Assembly (NCBI GenBank): GCA_005406025.1
Contig: BGZK01000013.1
Span: forward strand, 682,001-746,000
Length of the DNA stretch: 64,000 bases
Reading direction: 5' to 3'
Source of the DNA: Eumeta japonica
Taxonomy: Eukaryota; Arthropoda; Insecta; Lepidoptera; Psychidae
The position numbers and the translations under genes are program-made. A model generated the notes under the pieces. The model did no database searches. It saw only the letters and a list, made by a program, of their open reading frames with translations, and was not told the origin of the DNA. Numbering within the stretch: position 1 is the stretch's first letter; the number at the start of each line of letters is the position of its first letter. Of this stretch, positions 37,406 to 48,300 are shown in pieces.

Positions 37406-38589
37406 AATATAATAACTAGCTTATGTAGTATCTGTATATACTCTACCTTATAGTATATTTCGTCTATTGTTTTAATCTTATTCTTACTTCCGCAATAACT
37501 ATTTCATCTAGACCATAAATAAAGTATCTTTGTCGTCACAGATACGTTCATAGATACCTTGTCTGACACACTAGTCTATGCATAGACTAAATCGTGCGAT
37601 ATAAGAAGTACATTAATACGAAATGAAATATCTGGAGCGCGTCTATATGAAAAGAGATATATTGTTTGTTTATTTTCTCGAAGCCGCGGGCGGTCGATGA
37701 GTTTTGATTACCATGTAGCGCGTGAGAAGTTACACTTCTTTGGCGTAATTAAAAAAATGTTTTTAATTAAATGGAAATAATTAACTGCAATAAAATAATA
37801 AAAGTGCTGGAATGGGATAGTCAATATGGTTTATAATATTTAATTTATATTTGGAAACTTAAATAAATTAATATTCATTTTCTTGTACAAAGTGTAATAT
37901 AAATTTTATCTGTTTATACGAAATTATAACAATTATTAAGTGATAATTTAGAATATGTTAACGTTGTTTTGTTGTTATCTTCTATTTTACATTCAGCTAC
38001 ACAGAACTTACCGACTGATGTCACAGTTGAACTTGCTCATTTCGCTTGACTTACAGTCCAATAAATATTCGGAGTCATGATATTGGTAGTATCGTCTATA
38101 TCTTGATAAATAGCAATTCCTCCAACTTTAATGTTTGACACATCAGTTATTAGTGGTCTGAAGTTGCTCGTTCAACCGCTCGAGAGCAACTTCATACTGT
38201 AGTTTTCGTGTCGTCCCGATAAAAAATCACTCTCATCTCTTTTTCTTAACGTGCCAAGAGAAGGGTAACTTCAAAAACAGTGAAAGTTGTTGAAAGATAG
38301 AAAATGTTTTTTCTACTAAAGCTCAAGTTTAACGATTCAAAAAAAAAACTTAGCGGTGCAAGTCTGGAAACTACAGCACGTTTTTTCAAACAATTGTGTT
38401 TTCTCTTTAAACATAAACGCATCCGCTTAATTTCAAACTTCTATTAGAATTGGAAACAAAACATATGTTTTAAGACGTTGTTTACATTATCTCATGTTCA
38501 CGGATTTAATTTTATAGATGTCACTGTGAACATCAATTAACGATTTAAAGTTAAAACACTAATAAACCGTAGTTGCGCTTGAACTGAAT
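37406..38589. other. Non-coding AT-rich region
   Basis: A second 'gaagccgcgggcggtc' word occurs at about 37680. Nothing else is supportable. Confidence 0.4.
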
Positions 38590-38745
38590 TAAGCTTAAAG
38601 CTAAAATCAGAATCGCGAACGGAACTGAAGTCCAAAAGCCATATCGAAACTTATATCGAGACAGGGAAAAGAATTGGACTCTGAATCTGAATCCCAGTTG
38701 CAGTCGCGATTACAACCAGGATGGGGTTTGTGGTTAGATAGTAGT
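38590..38745 (-). repeat. Degenerate hexamer-like G/A tract
   Basis: Words such as 'aatcagaatcgcgaacggaa' and 'gactctgaatctgaatccc' with about six-base periodicity, like the tract at 37200. Confidence 0.45.
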
Positions 38746-39682
38746 CGCAGATACGGTAAAGAATAAAAACCATTTAAAAGCGATAACTACCAAAATATTT
38801 CAATGAATAGAGCTTTGAATTGTGATTAACTTTTTTTGTTTCGCAGCAAAACGATGTTAATTAGTTACTTACTGAAATAATTGTAAACATGAAAAAAGTA
38901 TATTTTTTTGCTGCAATACATAAATTTTTGAAACTGTTCTATTCGTTATCTTCTTACAATAAGAACTTGACTAGTATTTTTTTTAATATACACAGTAATG
39001 CATTTTACTGGAGTACCATTTGTGAAAATGATTAAATAAACATAAAACAATCATCAATTTTATTTAGTTAAATCTCTGTGACCTTATCACATTTTATCCA
39101 TTTCGACATCAAATCCAAAATGACGAGAGCAATAATAAAAGTAAATTGGAAAAGAGAACGCACTTCGCTGCCGGCCGAACCATAAAAAGGAATTCGCTAT
39201 TTACCGAGATTAGGTACAGTTTCACATTTTTTTTTTTTTTTTGCTTCCTTCTATATTGAATTATTATGCTGATCGGAGGACTGAAATTTATGAAATAATT
39301 TCGCTTTGATAAACGGTTTGTACTTTTCGTGAATGAAATAACAGGAAAATGAATGGGATTACTAGTTAGGTACAATTTAATATGTTGAAATTTATCTTTG
39401 AGCGTCGATAAGTGTGGTCAATGTATTATTGTAACATAAAATAGAGTTTTATTTACGTTTTTCTTGAAATCGGAATCTATTCGATGCATTTTATTGCATC
39501 TGGTTCCATTTTTCATCCTACTGCGCCCACAGTTTTTATTCTTAATCGAGAGGCTTGGAACTTACGACCAACACTCTACCCAGCGCGTCATTCAGACAGC
39601 ATCCAGAACCGACGACTTAATATGTTCTCCGATGCATAGAGCGAGACGTTTAATTTGACTTAAAACTCATTCAGAATTCGAA
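38746..39682. other. Non-coding AT-rich region
   Basis: Open frames at 39109-39375 (minus) and 39464-39658 (plus) have no motifs. A poly-T run lies at 39228-39241. Confidence 0.4.
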
Positions 39683-39710
39683 GCGTCGCCTTCGAATCAG
39701 AAGGCGACGC
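39683..39710. repeat. GC-rich perfect hairpin
   Basis: gcgtcgccttc and gaaggcgacgc pair exactly around gaatca. A related word, 'ggtgacgctctcg', follows at about 39723. Confidence 0.9.
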
Positions 39711-39896
39711 CTTACGATTTATAGGTGACGCTCTCGATCACTCGGCCAGGGTTGTTCAGTATGGGATAAGATGTTGTTCACATCCTTGCAATGGGATGAT
39801 TAAAACTTGATGCCCGATGTAGACATGCGGGAGATATTTAATATATGCAAATATAACCGGTTACGTTGCATATTACAAGCTTCATGTCTAATTTAT

Positions 39897-39926
39897 TAGT
39901 AGTAGTAGTAGTAGTAGTAATAGTAT
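39897..39926 (+). repeat. AGT trinucleotide microsatellite
   Basis: About nine tandem copies of agt/gta with one 'aata' interruption. Confidence 0.95.
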
Positions 39927-40204
39927 GCCATTTTATTAGTAGTAGAGTTGAAATATGGAATCGTAAAATATCTTGGTTCATGCATTTCAAAAAAAGTTAA
40001 TTGCGATGGATTTTAATACCATTATATTGTGTTTTACCATTCGTAAATGTTACACCATTGTATTATACACAAAGCTATAGATTTTTTCAATTACTTTTAT
40101 TTAATTATAAAATATAAAATATTTTTTTTCGATATTTCAACCTGCCGTTACCCGCCCACTTGGCTGGGTGCGAATTAAAATTTAGAAATTAGAAATTGTT
40201 GTTC

Positions 40205-40400
40205 TTTTCTCTTTCAAATATGTCCGCGGTTTCGCTCGCGTACATATAAAATAAAATCTCACAAATTCCGATTTCGTTTACATTCTGATTTTCGATGTCA
40301 ATTCTGGTTTCATTGTCAGGTATAGTCTCGGTCCCGCTTTTAATTTCAATACCTGTTCGGTGTTGATTTTGTCCCTTTTTTGGGATTGGGTGTAGATAAG
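40205..40400 (+). repeat. 'gcggtttcgctcgcg' start plus hexamer-like C/T tract
   Basis: 'ccgcggtttcgctcgcgta' at 40222 is followed by 'cgatttcgtttacattctga' and 'ctcggtcccgcttttaattt'. It is a degraded member of the repeat pairing described at 41930-42680. Confidence 0.5.
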
Positions 40401-40555
40401 ATAAGCTAACAGATTTTTTTTTAATGGTATTTGTACATTTTTGTTACACAAAAGTATCCTAAATCCTAGATAATGCAAAATTTTATTACAATCCGCCTAG
40501 CCGTTTGTATATTACCATATATCCAAACAAACACACTTTCAGATTAATAATATTA

Positions 40556-41804
40556 CGTGGGGCGCACTATGTTTCTGGATTGGCCACTTACATGAACAAT
40601 ATTTAAAAAGTAATTGCTACATTTGAAAATGGAACTCTGGCTGTAGTATTCTATAGTTTGTTTCAATGTCAAATGTTTTTACATTGTGGCGTCAGTTTAA
40701 AAATTGCGTGTATTCATCACTATGGATTTTAGTCGTGAAAATTGTCGTAGTATGATTTTTTACGATTTTAAGTGTAATTTGACAGCTCGGAAAAGTCTCG
40801 CTCTGCTTCGAAATGCTTTTGGCGATGAAGCACTATGCAAGACGACTATTTGTAACTGGTTTTCAGAACTCTAATGCGGTCGTGTCAATCTCTGTAACGA
40901 ATTTTGTGATGATCGCCTGTCAACCGCTGTGAACAATAAAACATCGATGCTCTGCGCTGTATGATCGAAACAGGCAGGCATGTGACCTACCATGATATTT
41001 GGGCATCCCTATGCATAAGCATGAATCAAATACAATCAATCCTACACAAACATTTTGGTATGAAAAAGCTATGCTTGCGGTGGATACCGCACAATTTAAC
41101 TGAGAACCGCGTCACTTGGTGCAATGCCATGCTTGCAAGATTGAAGGAAGAGGAATCAGATTTGATGTCGGACATAGTAACCAGTGACGAAAAATGGATT
41201 TATTGCTACGATCTCAAAACAAAGTAGCAATCGACCGTATGAGTCTATCGAGATGAGCAGAAAGCAATCAAAGTGCCTCTAAGCGGATGATTGCTTATTT
41301 TTTTTTATAAAACTGGACACGTGGCTACTGTGGCTTTGGTGAATTATCGTACCGTCGATAGTGATTGGTACACAACCATTTATTTGCTAGAAGTTATCGA
41401 CGGACTCCGTAATAATAACCGAAAACGTCGTGTTATTTTGCACCACGGCAATGCCAGTCCTTAGATGGCCAAACAGACAAAATTTTAAAGGAGAAAAACG
41501 TAGAAATTATGAGCAATCCTATGCACAGTCTCGACCTGGCACCTTGTGACTATTTCTGTTCGCAAAAAAATAAGAACCAAACATGCAGTCAACGATTTTC
41601 ATCACCAGAAGAGGCTGTCAAAGACCATGAAAAACATGTTTCCGAGGTCACCAGGGTGGAGTGGCATAAATGTTTTTGAAATTGGTTTATTCGTATGAAA
41701 AAATGTTAACTAACGAAGAATATTTTGACAAACAATAATTTCATTTGTAACCATTCATAGTAATTTTTTCTCATACACTCCAGAAATTTTCTGTGCACCC
41801 TACC
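40556..41804 (+). mobile_element. Mariner element with both inverted terminal repeats
   Basis: The left end (cgtggggcgcac...tttctggattg) and the right end read on the minus strand (ggtagggtgcac...tttctggagtg) match over about 28 bases with small differences. TA dinucleotides flank both ends (40554-40555 and 41805-41806), as expected for mariner insertion. Length is about 1.25 kb, normal for a full mariner. Confidence 0.85.
40722..41709 (+). pseudogene. Mariner transposase, inactivated
   Basis: The ATG at 40722 begins MDFSRENCRSMIFYDFK, followed by the helix-turn-helix segment ending TTICNWFSEL and a stop. The best open part (40961-41227) reads YHDIWASLCISMNQIQSILH, FGMKKLCLRWIPHNL and SDEKWIYCYD. 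Downstream frames give TGHVATVALVNYRTV, RRVILHHGNAS and LDLAPCDYF. Of the three catalytic aspartates, the first (SDEKW) and third (APCD) remain, but the second is glycine in HHGN. There are at least four stops, plus a one-base shift near 41485 and another in the C-terminal part. The gene spans the usual length but cannot make active transposase. Confidence 0.85.
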
Positions 41805-41929
41805 TATAGATAACATAGAACCATCTACAGACGATCCGGTGTCGATTGATTATAGTCTCATATCGATACATCTTGTAGTTTTTACGTGATTGCCTAACAA
41901 AAAACCATTTTCATTATATATTTACTAGC

Positions 41930-42490
41930 TTTTGCCTGCGGCTCTGCGCACGTAGACAATTTTTTTTTTGTATAGGAATTGCGTAAAATCCATTCTTAGT
42001 GAGTGACTACCTCTCGAAAATATTAACTATATCAAATTTCAAATCAATCGAATCTGTAGTTTCGGAGATTTCGTGATGAGTCCGTCAATCAGAGAGTGGT
42101 ATTTCGCTTATATATCTACTAGCTTCTGCTCGCAGCTCCGCCTGCGTAGGCATAAAAAGAAGGAATTGTTTTTGGATATGATTTGCGCAAAATCCGTTCT
42201 TAGTGAGCATTTATGTCCTGATAAAAGTAATTATGGCAAATTTCATAAATTGATGAAAATTTTTTTTTGTTAAGATTTGTGTAAAATCCATTCTTAATGA
42301 GCGTCTACGTACTGAAAAGAGTAATTATGCCAAATTTTATAAAACGGTGAAATTTTTTATAAGGCATTGCGTAAAACCCGTTCTTAGTGAGCGTGTATGT
42401 CCCGAAAAGTCTAACTACACCAAAGTTCAAGTCAATCGGACCTACAGTTTTGGAGATCTTGTCATGAATCAGTCAGTCAATGGTATTTAG
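41930..42490 (+). repeat. 'tagcttttgcctgcggct' repeat with a 91-bp-period array
   Basis: A start word (ctagcttttgcctgcggctc) at about 41928 is repeated at 42120 (ctagcttctgctcgcagctc). The words 'gtaaaatccattcttagtga' and 'aattatgccaaattt' recur at about 41981, 42187, 42279 and 42370, the last three spaced about 91-92 bp apart. I recognise the start word as a widespread lepidopteran interspersed repeat. The local tandem expansion appears specific to this copy. Confidence 0.7.
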
Positions 42491-42539
42491 CGCTTAAATG
42501 TAATAGACTACAATTATCAATCCATTCACTTTTAATATT

Positions 42540-42690
42540 AGCCATTGTCCCTGTCACTTTTGATCCCGATCACGTTCCTATCCCATGTTATCTATATAAA
42601 TTCTGGTTCCATCGTCAGATCCAATCCTAATCCCACTATTCTAATAGCAGTTTCGATACCAATTTTCGTTCTTTCTGGGCCTTGGATGTT
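42540..42690 (+). repeat. Degenerate hexamer-like C/T tract
   Basis: Words such as 'tgtccctgtcacttttgatc' and 'gatccaatcctaatcccac' follow the array directly, in the same relative position as at 40270 and 44285. Confidence 0.5.
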
Positions 42691-43035
42691 AGTGATAACA
42701 GAATACCATTTTTACCGGTATTTATATTTTTTTTGGATAAAAGGTAATTTTGTTACGTAAACTTAGTAAAATAATCTTATATCATATTTGAGAACACAAA
42801 ATCATTCCCCGTCAAACACTCAATGTCCTATTTTAAATGCGTCTAGCAATTCGCATATGATAAACGTTATATCTAGATCATAATAGGCTATACTATATAT
42901 AGCCTGCGATGATTCCGCATCGATTGATGTTCCCATGCCGATACGTTCAGTCATTTGCGAGATCTCCAAGGGCTCAAAGATGAAAATTTCATTAAAGAAA
43001 AAAATATTTTCATTATATATGTATATAATGTAATC

Positions 43036-43285
43036 GTGGTAGAGCCGTGCTGTGTGCAATTTGGCTGCAGCACCAATAAGGGCCGCCTCGACCGGTGAGA
43101 CATCACAGTCTTACAGAATACAGGCGTGAAGTAATAGCTTCCGCTAATGCTTTTTGTCCAGTGAGAGTTCCGGTGGTCCACTTCCCCTTTTTTTGATCAC
43201 AGTCCCTCTCCGCCCCTCTATCATCAGACTCCATCGTCCATCAAATATTCTAGTCCTACCCAAGAGGTTACGCATTGATGAATCT
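43036..43285 (-). repeat. Dispersed repeat family R, copy 4
   Basis: Contains 'gtggtagagccgtgctgtg', 'gacatcacagtcttacagaa', 'tgtccagtgagagttccggt' and 'caagaggttacgcattgatg', matching copies 1 and 2. Open frames on both strands across it are incidental. Confidence 0.7.
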
Positions 43286-44234
43286 CTATGTTTGTTACTA
43301 ATTTTTGTCGAGGAAAAGCTAAAGTATGACGATTCTCATAAGAGAGATCGACAAAAATTCGAATTTCTCATTAATAAGCAGATTGACGTCATAAGATTTT
43401 CTAATTTTCTGTTCGACATATTAGTTTTTACTTCTGCCAAAATTTGTTTACAAAATTGGATATAGATCTATTTGGTGAATAATGTCGTGGAATAAATTAT
43501 AGTTTCATTTGGATGCTTGCCTATTCGTAAATATTAGTTTAGAAATAATTTAGAAAATAATAGCCTTTTTTGGAAATATCGACTATTAAATAAAAGCCAA
43601 CGTGTGATGTATTTTACAGCGGATCTCTTCACTAATATTTTCAAATTATCTATATTAAACTATTCAAAGGTCAACTCGACCATACCGTTATTCTTCGCTG
43701 TTGCTCAAAAACATTTAGTTTGGTTGATGAATATCAAATATTATTTGTCAATCACTAGCCGCATAACAGTAACTTAAATGACTGGCGAGGCTACATTATT
43801 AATGGAAATATTATGGTGTTGCTATATTGCAGTTTATAGTACTAACGTCGTCTAAATTCGCATTCGTGTTATTCAATTTGTCTAAAATTTACGCATTTGT
43901 CATTAAATAGATAAATATCATACAATACGTTACAGGTAGATGAGATTGGGAAATAAAAAAAAAATAGGTTTCACCATCTAAATTAATTTTAAAAAGTAAG
44001 AGATGAGGTGTATTTCAGCCGATTGATATGTAAAATTATTATGCTCGGTTTTTCAAAAAAGATCATGGTGGGGTATTTTTTTTATCTACATATTTCTTGC
44101 CTTTAAGTGCTTTAATGAGTTAAATGTTGATTTTGTACATGCTGGAATATTGTTGAACACGTGATTACAAGTAATGTTCGAAATGAAATAAATTCGAAGT
44201 AATAATGGAAATGAATACAAACTATAACTTTTTG
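43286..44234. other. Non-coding AT-rich region
   Basis: Nothing supportable is seen. Confidence 0.4.
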
Positions 44235-44355
44235 TGTACGGGTTCGCCCGCATCAATAAAGAACTTTGATCAAAATTTTGAACTTTTTTAAAATCCTGTC
44301 CGATTCTAATTCAATACCTGTGTTGATCCTATTTCCAGTTTTAATTCACGTTTTT
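44235..44355 (+). repeat. Short 'gggttcgcccgc' copy with C/T tract
   Basis: 'acgggttcgcccgcatcaat' is followed within 50 bp by 'cctgtccgattctaattcaa' and 'tcctatttccagttttaatt', the same pairing as at 40205 and 41930 but shorter. Confidence 0.45.
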
Positions 44356-44629
44356 CTTTTTCACTCGCGCGCATTCGCTTCCCGTATACTTCACCCTTTC
44401 ACTTCACATCTCCCTCTCAGCCCCTTATTCCTTCTCTACCTCTCCAAGGTAGGCGAGCAAAGAAGCGCGGTGAAATACTCATTTAATAATATTTTACGAT
44501 AAATTGCACACTTTATATGGAATGTGAAGCTTATTTCATAATCCATTTTTAAGATTAAACAATACATCAACATCAGAATACTTAGTCAAATCTTGTCATA
44601 CAACTTACGCAAAGGCCCATTGCAGTGCT
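44356..44629. other. Non-coding, pyrimidine-rich then AT-rich
   Basis: A C/T-rich stretch (44385-44450) follows the repeat. No gene is visible. Confidence 0.35.
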
Positions 44630-45240
44630 AGAGGTTCGGGTGGAGGGAGGGCGTCCTCCGAGAGGGCGTCAGGTGGCAGTCCCTACATCGATGGCCTCCG
44701 TGCGTCACGTGCACATCGTTGACGAGTCCGGTGAACTGCGTGCGACGTGCGGGCCTCACGGCGATGTTTTGTTTGAAGTACTATTTAATCGTAACTAATC
44801 GATATATCATATTGCACGTATTTCACACAACCGAGGAGGCGCGCGAATTCAAACTCGTATGCTCTACTCGTTGGTACGATACACTATTATCTTGGGACTG
44901 TTATAATCGTCTACAATACATTTACGACTGCTGTTATGCGATCTGTGAAGAAATTTTCTTCGAATGTAGTCTCACACAAAACATATAATGTTACGTAAGT
45001 GATTCTCGATGCGGTAAGATTTGACGGAGATATAACCGATAGCCGAATTGTCAGCGACGCGCCGAGCGGCCGGCCCGGGGGCGACGTCCCGCTGACGAAC
45101 TTTCGACGGCACTTTTAATTACCGCGCCGCGGGGAGCGAATATTAACGCCTCTCTCGCCGAATTCGAGAACGAAAAGTGCTCTTGCGACTTTTGAAGCTT
45201 CATCGCCGTGCGACCGAAATGTTTTACAACATTTGCGGTT
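44630..45240. other. Two GC-rich islands separated by AT-rich DNA
   Basis: GC-rich at about 44635-44770 and again at 45050-45200 (ggccggcccgggggcgacgt). The 89-codon plus-strand frame at 44719-44988 bridges them without a recognisable domain. These are candidate regulatory blocks by composition only. Confidence 0.3.
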
Positions 45241-45279
45241 TGGTGACTGACGCGAAATGTTTGGGTTCGATTTATGATC

Positions 45280-45385
45280 GAGTATGTATGTATGGTATAC
45301 TATATACATATATATGGTATAGTGTACCATATCTACGTATGTATGGTATTAACTATATTTATGTATGTATGGAGGATGTGTGGTG
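45280..45385 (+). repeat. Degenerate TATG-type microsatellite
   Basis: Repeated 'gtatgtatgta' and 'tatggtata' words. Plus-strand open frames over it are tyrosine-rich because of the repeat. Confidence 0.75.
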
Positions 45386-48300
45386 GTATATTGTTTATAG
45401 AACATATTATTCACAAACATACGCGCTCGTATAATGTTTGTAAGTGTAACTGCATGGGTTATCTGAAACTAATGATATGTGTATGTTTTAAAATATATAT
45501 AATTTAAAAATTTATTTAATTTTTTGGATCAAAAATCTAAAAATGAATATGAATAGTTTTTTTAGTAAATAATATACATAAAATATATTAATTAATAAAA
45601 AAATGAAACGTGTGCTCTAATTTTTCAATGTTAGATACAAAAAAATTGAATAAATTCTTCCCTGCGGACAACAAGGAAAGTATAGATATAACAATTACGT
45701 TAAAGAGGCAAATGACTACGCGCGCAATATTTTATGGTCATAAAATGTTTGGAAGCTGTAATAACATTTTTCGATGTTAATAAAGCGATTAATATGACAT
45801 GGACGAGAATGTATTACTATATTTGCATAGAATTCAAAATTTATTTTAGTTATTGTAATGAAAAAACTGTTTAGACAATGCATATCAAAAGCCCTGGTAT
45901 TCTTAAACAAAGAAAATACTAACACGTTGTAGGTCAATGAGTCATTCTAATTTTTTAACCAGTAAATGGATAGAAACTGATGAATAATTTAAATTTTAAC
46001 AATGGATTTAAAAAAATGTACACAAAGACATTTAAAAACTGGTTAAGGCTTTCTGTCTTTAGAAATATTGTAAATTAATTTGATGTAAGACTTCCTTTTT
46101 AAATTTCAATTAAAAATGATAGCGATGAGTGAAAACGACACATGCAGAATCGTCCAAAGACAAACATATTTTCACTAAACCAGTGCGTAGGAGTATACAT
46201 CTGTCTAAGCAGATTCACGCGAGATCGGGCTGAAAGTCGCATGGATGCAGTGACTGGTTGTAAAGTTGGAAGCACTGATTTAATATTATTCGTATACATA
46301 TAGTATGATTTGAGAAATGACGTGTTTCTTTTTGTTACAAAATTATAAAAAACGTAATTACGTACACAAAACAAACAAGAAAACTTAACAATACTCTCAG
46401 AATGGTGTCATTAAACAATGGAAGTCAATTAATTCATATTAACTTTTATCTATAGGTAACATATTCTGTAAAATGCACAATCCAACTAAAATAACTTATG
46501 TGTATACATATGCATACAGCCAGTCGTACAGTTAATAAAATGAAATTTTTCAACAAAACTTATTTCAATGACGGAAATTGATATTTTTTTACCACAGCGA
46601 ATCAAACAAAAATTCAATTCTATTCTGTATTTTGACAATAACAGAAATGCAACTTTATTATACATAATAACGTTCTTCGTTAATTAAATCTGCGTTTACT
46701 TTGCTTCCCTAAACCGGTTGTCTCACAAACAAAAATATAATATTCAGTTATTAAGGTAAATGTCGGATATTTAGTTTCCTATTTTTTTTAATAAAACTGT
46801 CGCAGTAAGGGACGACTAATACTAATATCAAATAATATAATAAACTTTTTTTCCATCTCATATCTTTTCTCCTTTAGCAAATATAAGATATCTCGAAACT
46901 TTGCAAAGTGACTTTATTTATTAATATCTGACCCATATTGGTTACAGAAGGTCTTGGATGTAGATATAAAAACGGGGATATTATAAAGGGATTGTATTAT
47001 CAATATTTATAGAAGTTTTTGACAGAAGTAATAAAAAAATGTATAAAAGTAAGCTATAAAAAAGGTTAAAAAAAAGTGTAAAGTAAAAAGATTATGAAAA
47101 AAAAAATTGTTCATGGTGGAATACATTGGTAAGCTGATGATGTCAAAGAATAATACGTAGGTGCGATTATGAGACGAGTACTCGATTCAACTTGTAACTG
47201 CATATTAAATATGCCTTGGTTTGCGTGCAAATTTATCCACAACTCCCATGTTACTCAGGCATTATGCATAATTTCGCCAAAAATTCGTTTATTATTATTT
47301 GTCTATTATTTGTACACGTTCGAAGGTCTAGATTTATCAATAACTATCCTTTTTTGTTTATGTCCTTCTGCTTGCTTTACCTTATGAAACATTTGATCCG
47401 GTGTACGCCGATCAATGTCCCTTCTCATTTATTTAACTTATTTTGGACTGAAATATGCTTCTTAATACAAATCAAATAAATGAAGTTCAAATGGTTTTCA
47501 GCATAAATTATATTGGGAGTTTACGACACTTCGCCGATTGGCCGAAACAACACTCGATTTTATGATAAAATTAATAAGCTCTCTTGTAACGGAACAATAT
47601 TAAATCCCTCCCGGTGAAGTAATTAAACACCTTTTCATTTTAATCCCTTGTTGGTGCTCAAAATACAAATTGTTTAGTAATGTAACAAGAAAAGCCACCT
47701 TTCGCATTCATTAAAGGGTTTTGCATAAAGTTTTCGCGGTAAATATTTGAAGCCAAACAAATTGGAAGCAGTTTTGGTGTATAATAGGTAACATTTTTTT
47801 ATGTTGTTTTAACGTATTTCAACACTGCTAAATTGTAAATTTTGATTTTAATTTAATAGGACAATAAACATAAATAAACAGGATCATTTTCTTTTTATTT
47901 TTAATTTTGATTACGTTAAATTCGTTAGCGACTTGTATTTATTTAACTTTTTTGAGTTTCTTAGAGTTACGAACAAAAATAATCTAAAGAAAATATGTAA
48001 TTTTTAGGAAATAAACTATATCTACATGAATTTGAGAATTTAAGACTTTTGGCTTGTGTTGTCGTGGCTGTTTCAAGATTAGAACATAGACATTTCTTAA
48101 GGAAACGTTGCATCTTAGAAAAACAAAATACACCTTCAATATCAAGTGCATTTTTTATCCTTTTAAAGTAAATACATCCTAAGCGATAGCCCAGAAGCTA
48201 TTGACCTCAGAGTTTTTTTTTATTTAACGTTCGCAAAATGTAAATTAATACTTAGAAAGAAGTATGTAAGATTGTTTCTGATAATCAAAAAAAATGACGC

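Noticed and set aside
25981..39926. CRISPR-like direct repeats
   Set aside because: The short repeats seen are microsatellites or diverged tandem units without regular unique spacers, and the organism is an animal.
44719..44988. 89-codon plus-strand frame bridging two GC-rich blocks
   Set aside because: No recognisable domain, and the middle part is ordinary AT-rich DNA.
45177..45507. Tyrosine-rich plus-strand frames
   Set aside because: They are produced by the TATG-type microsatellite.
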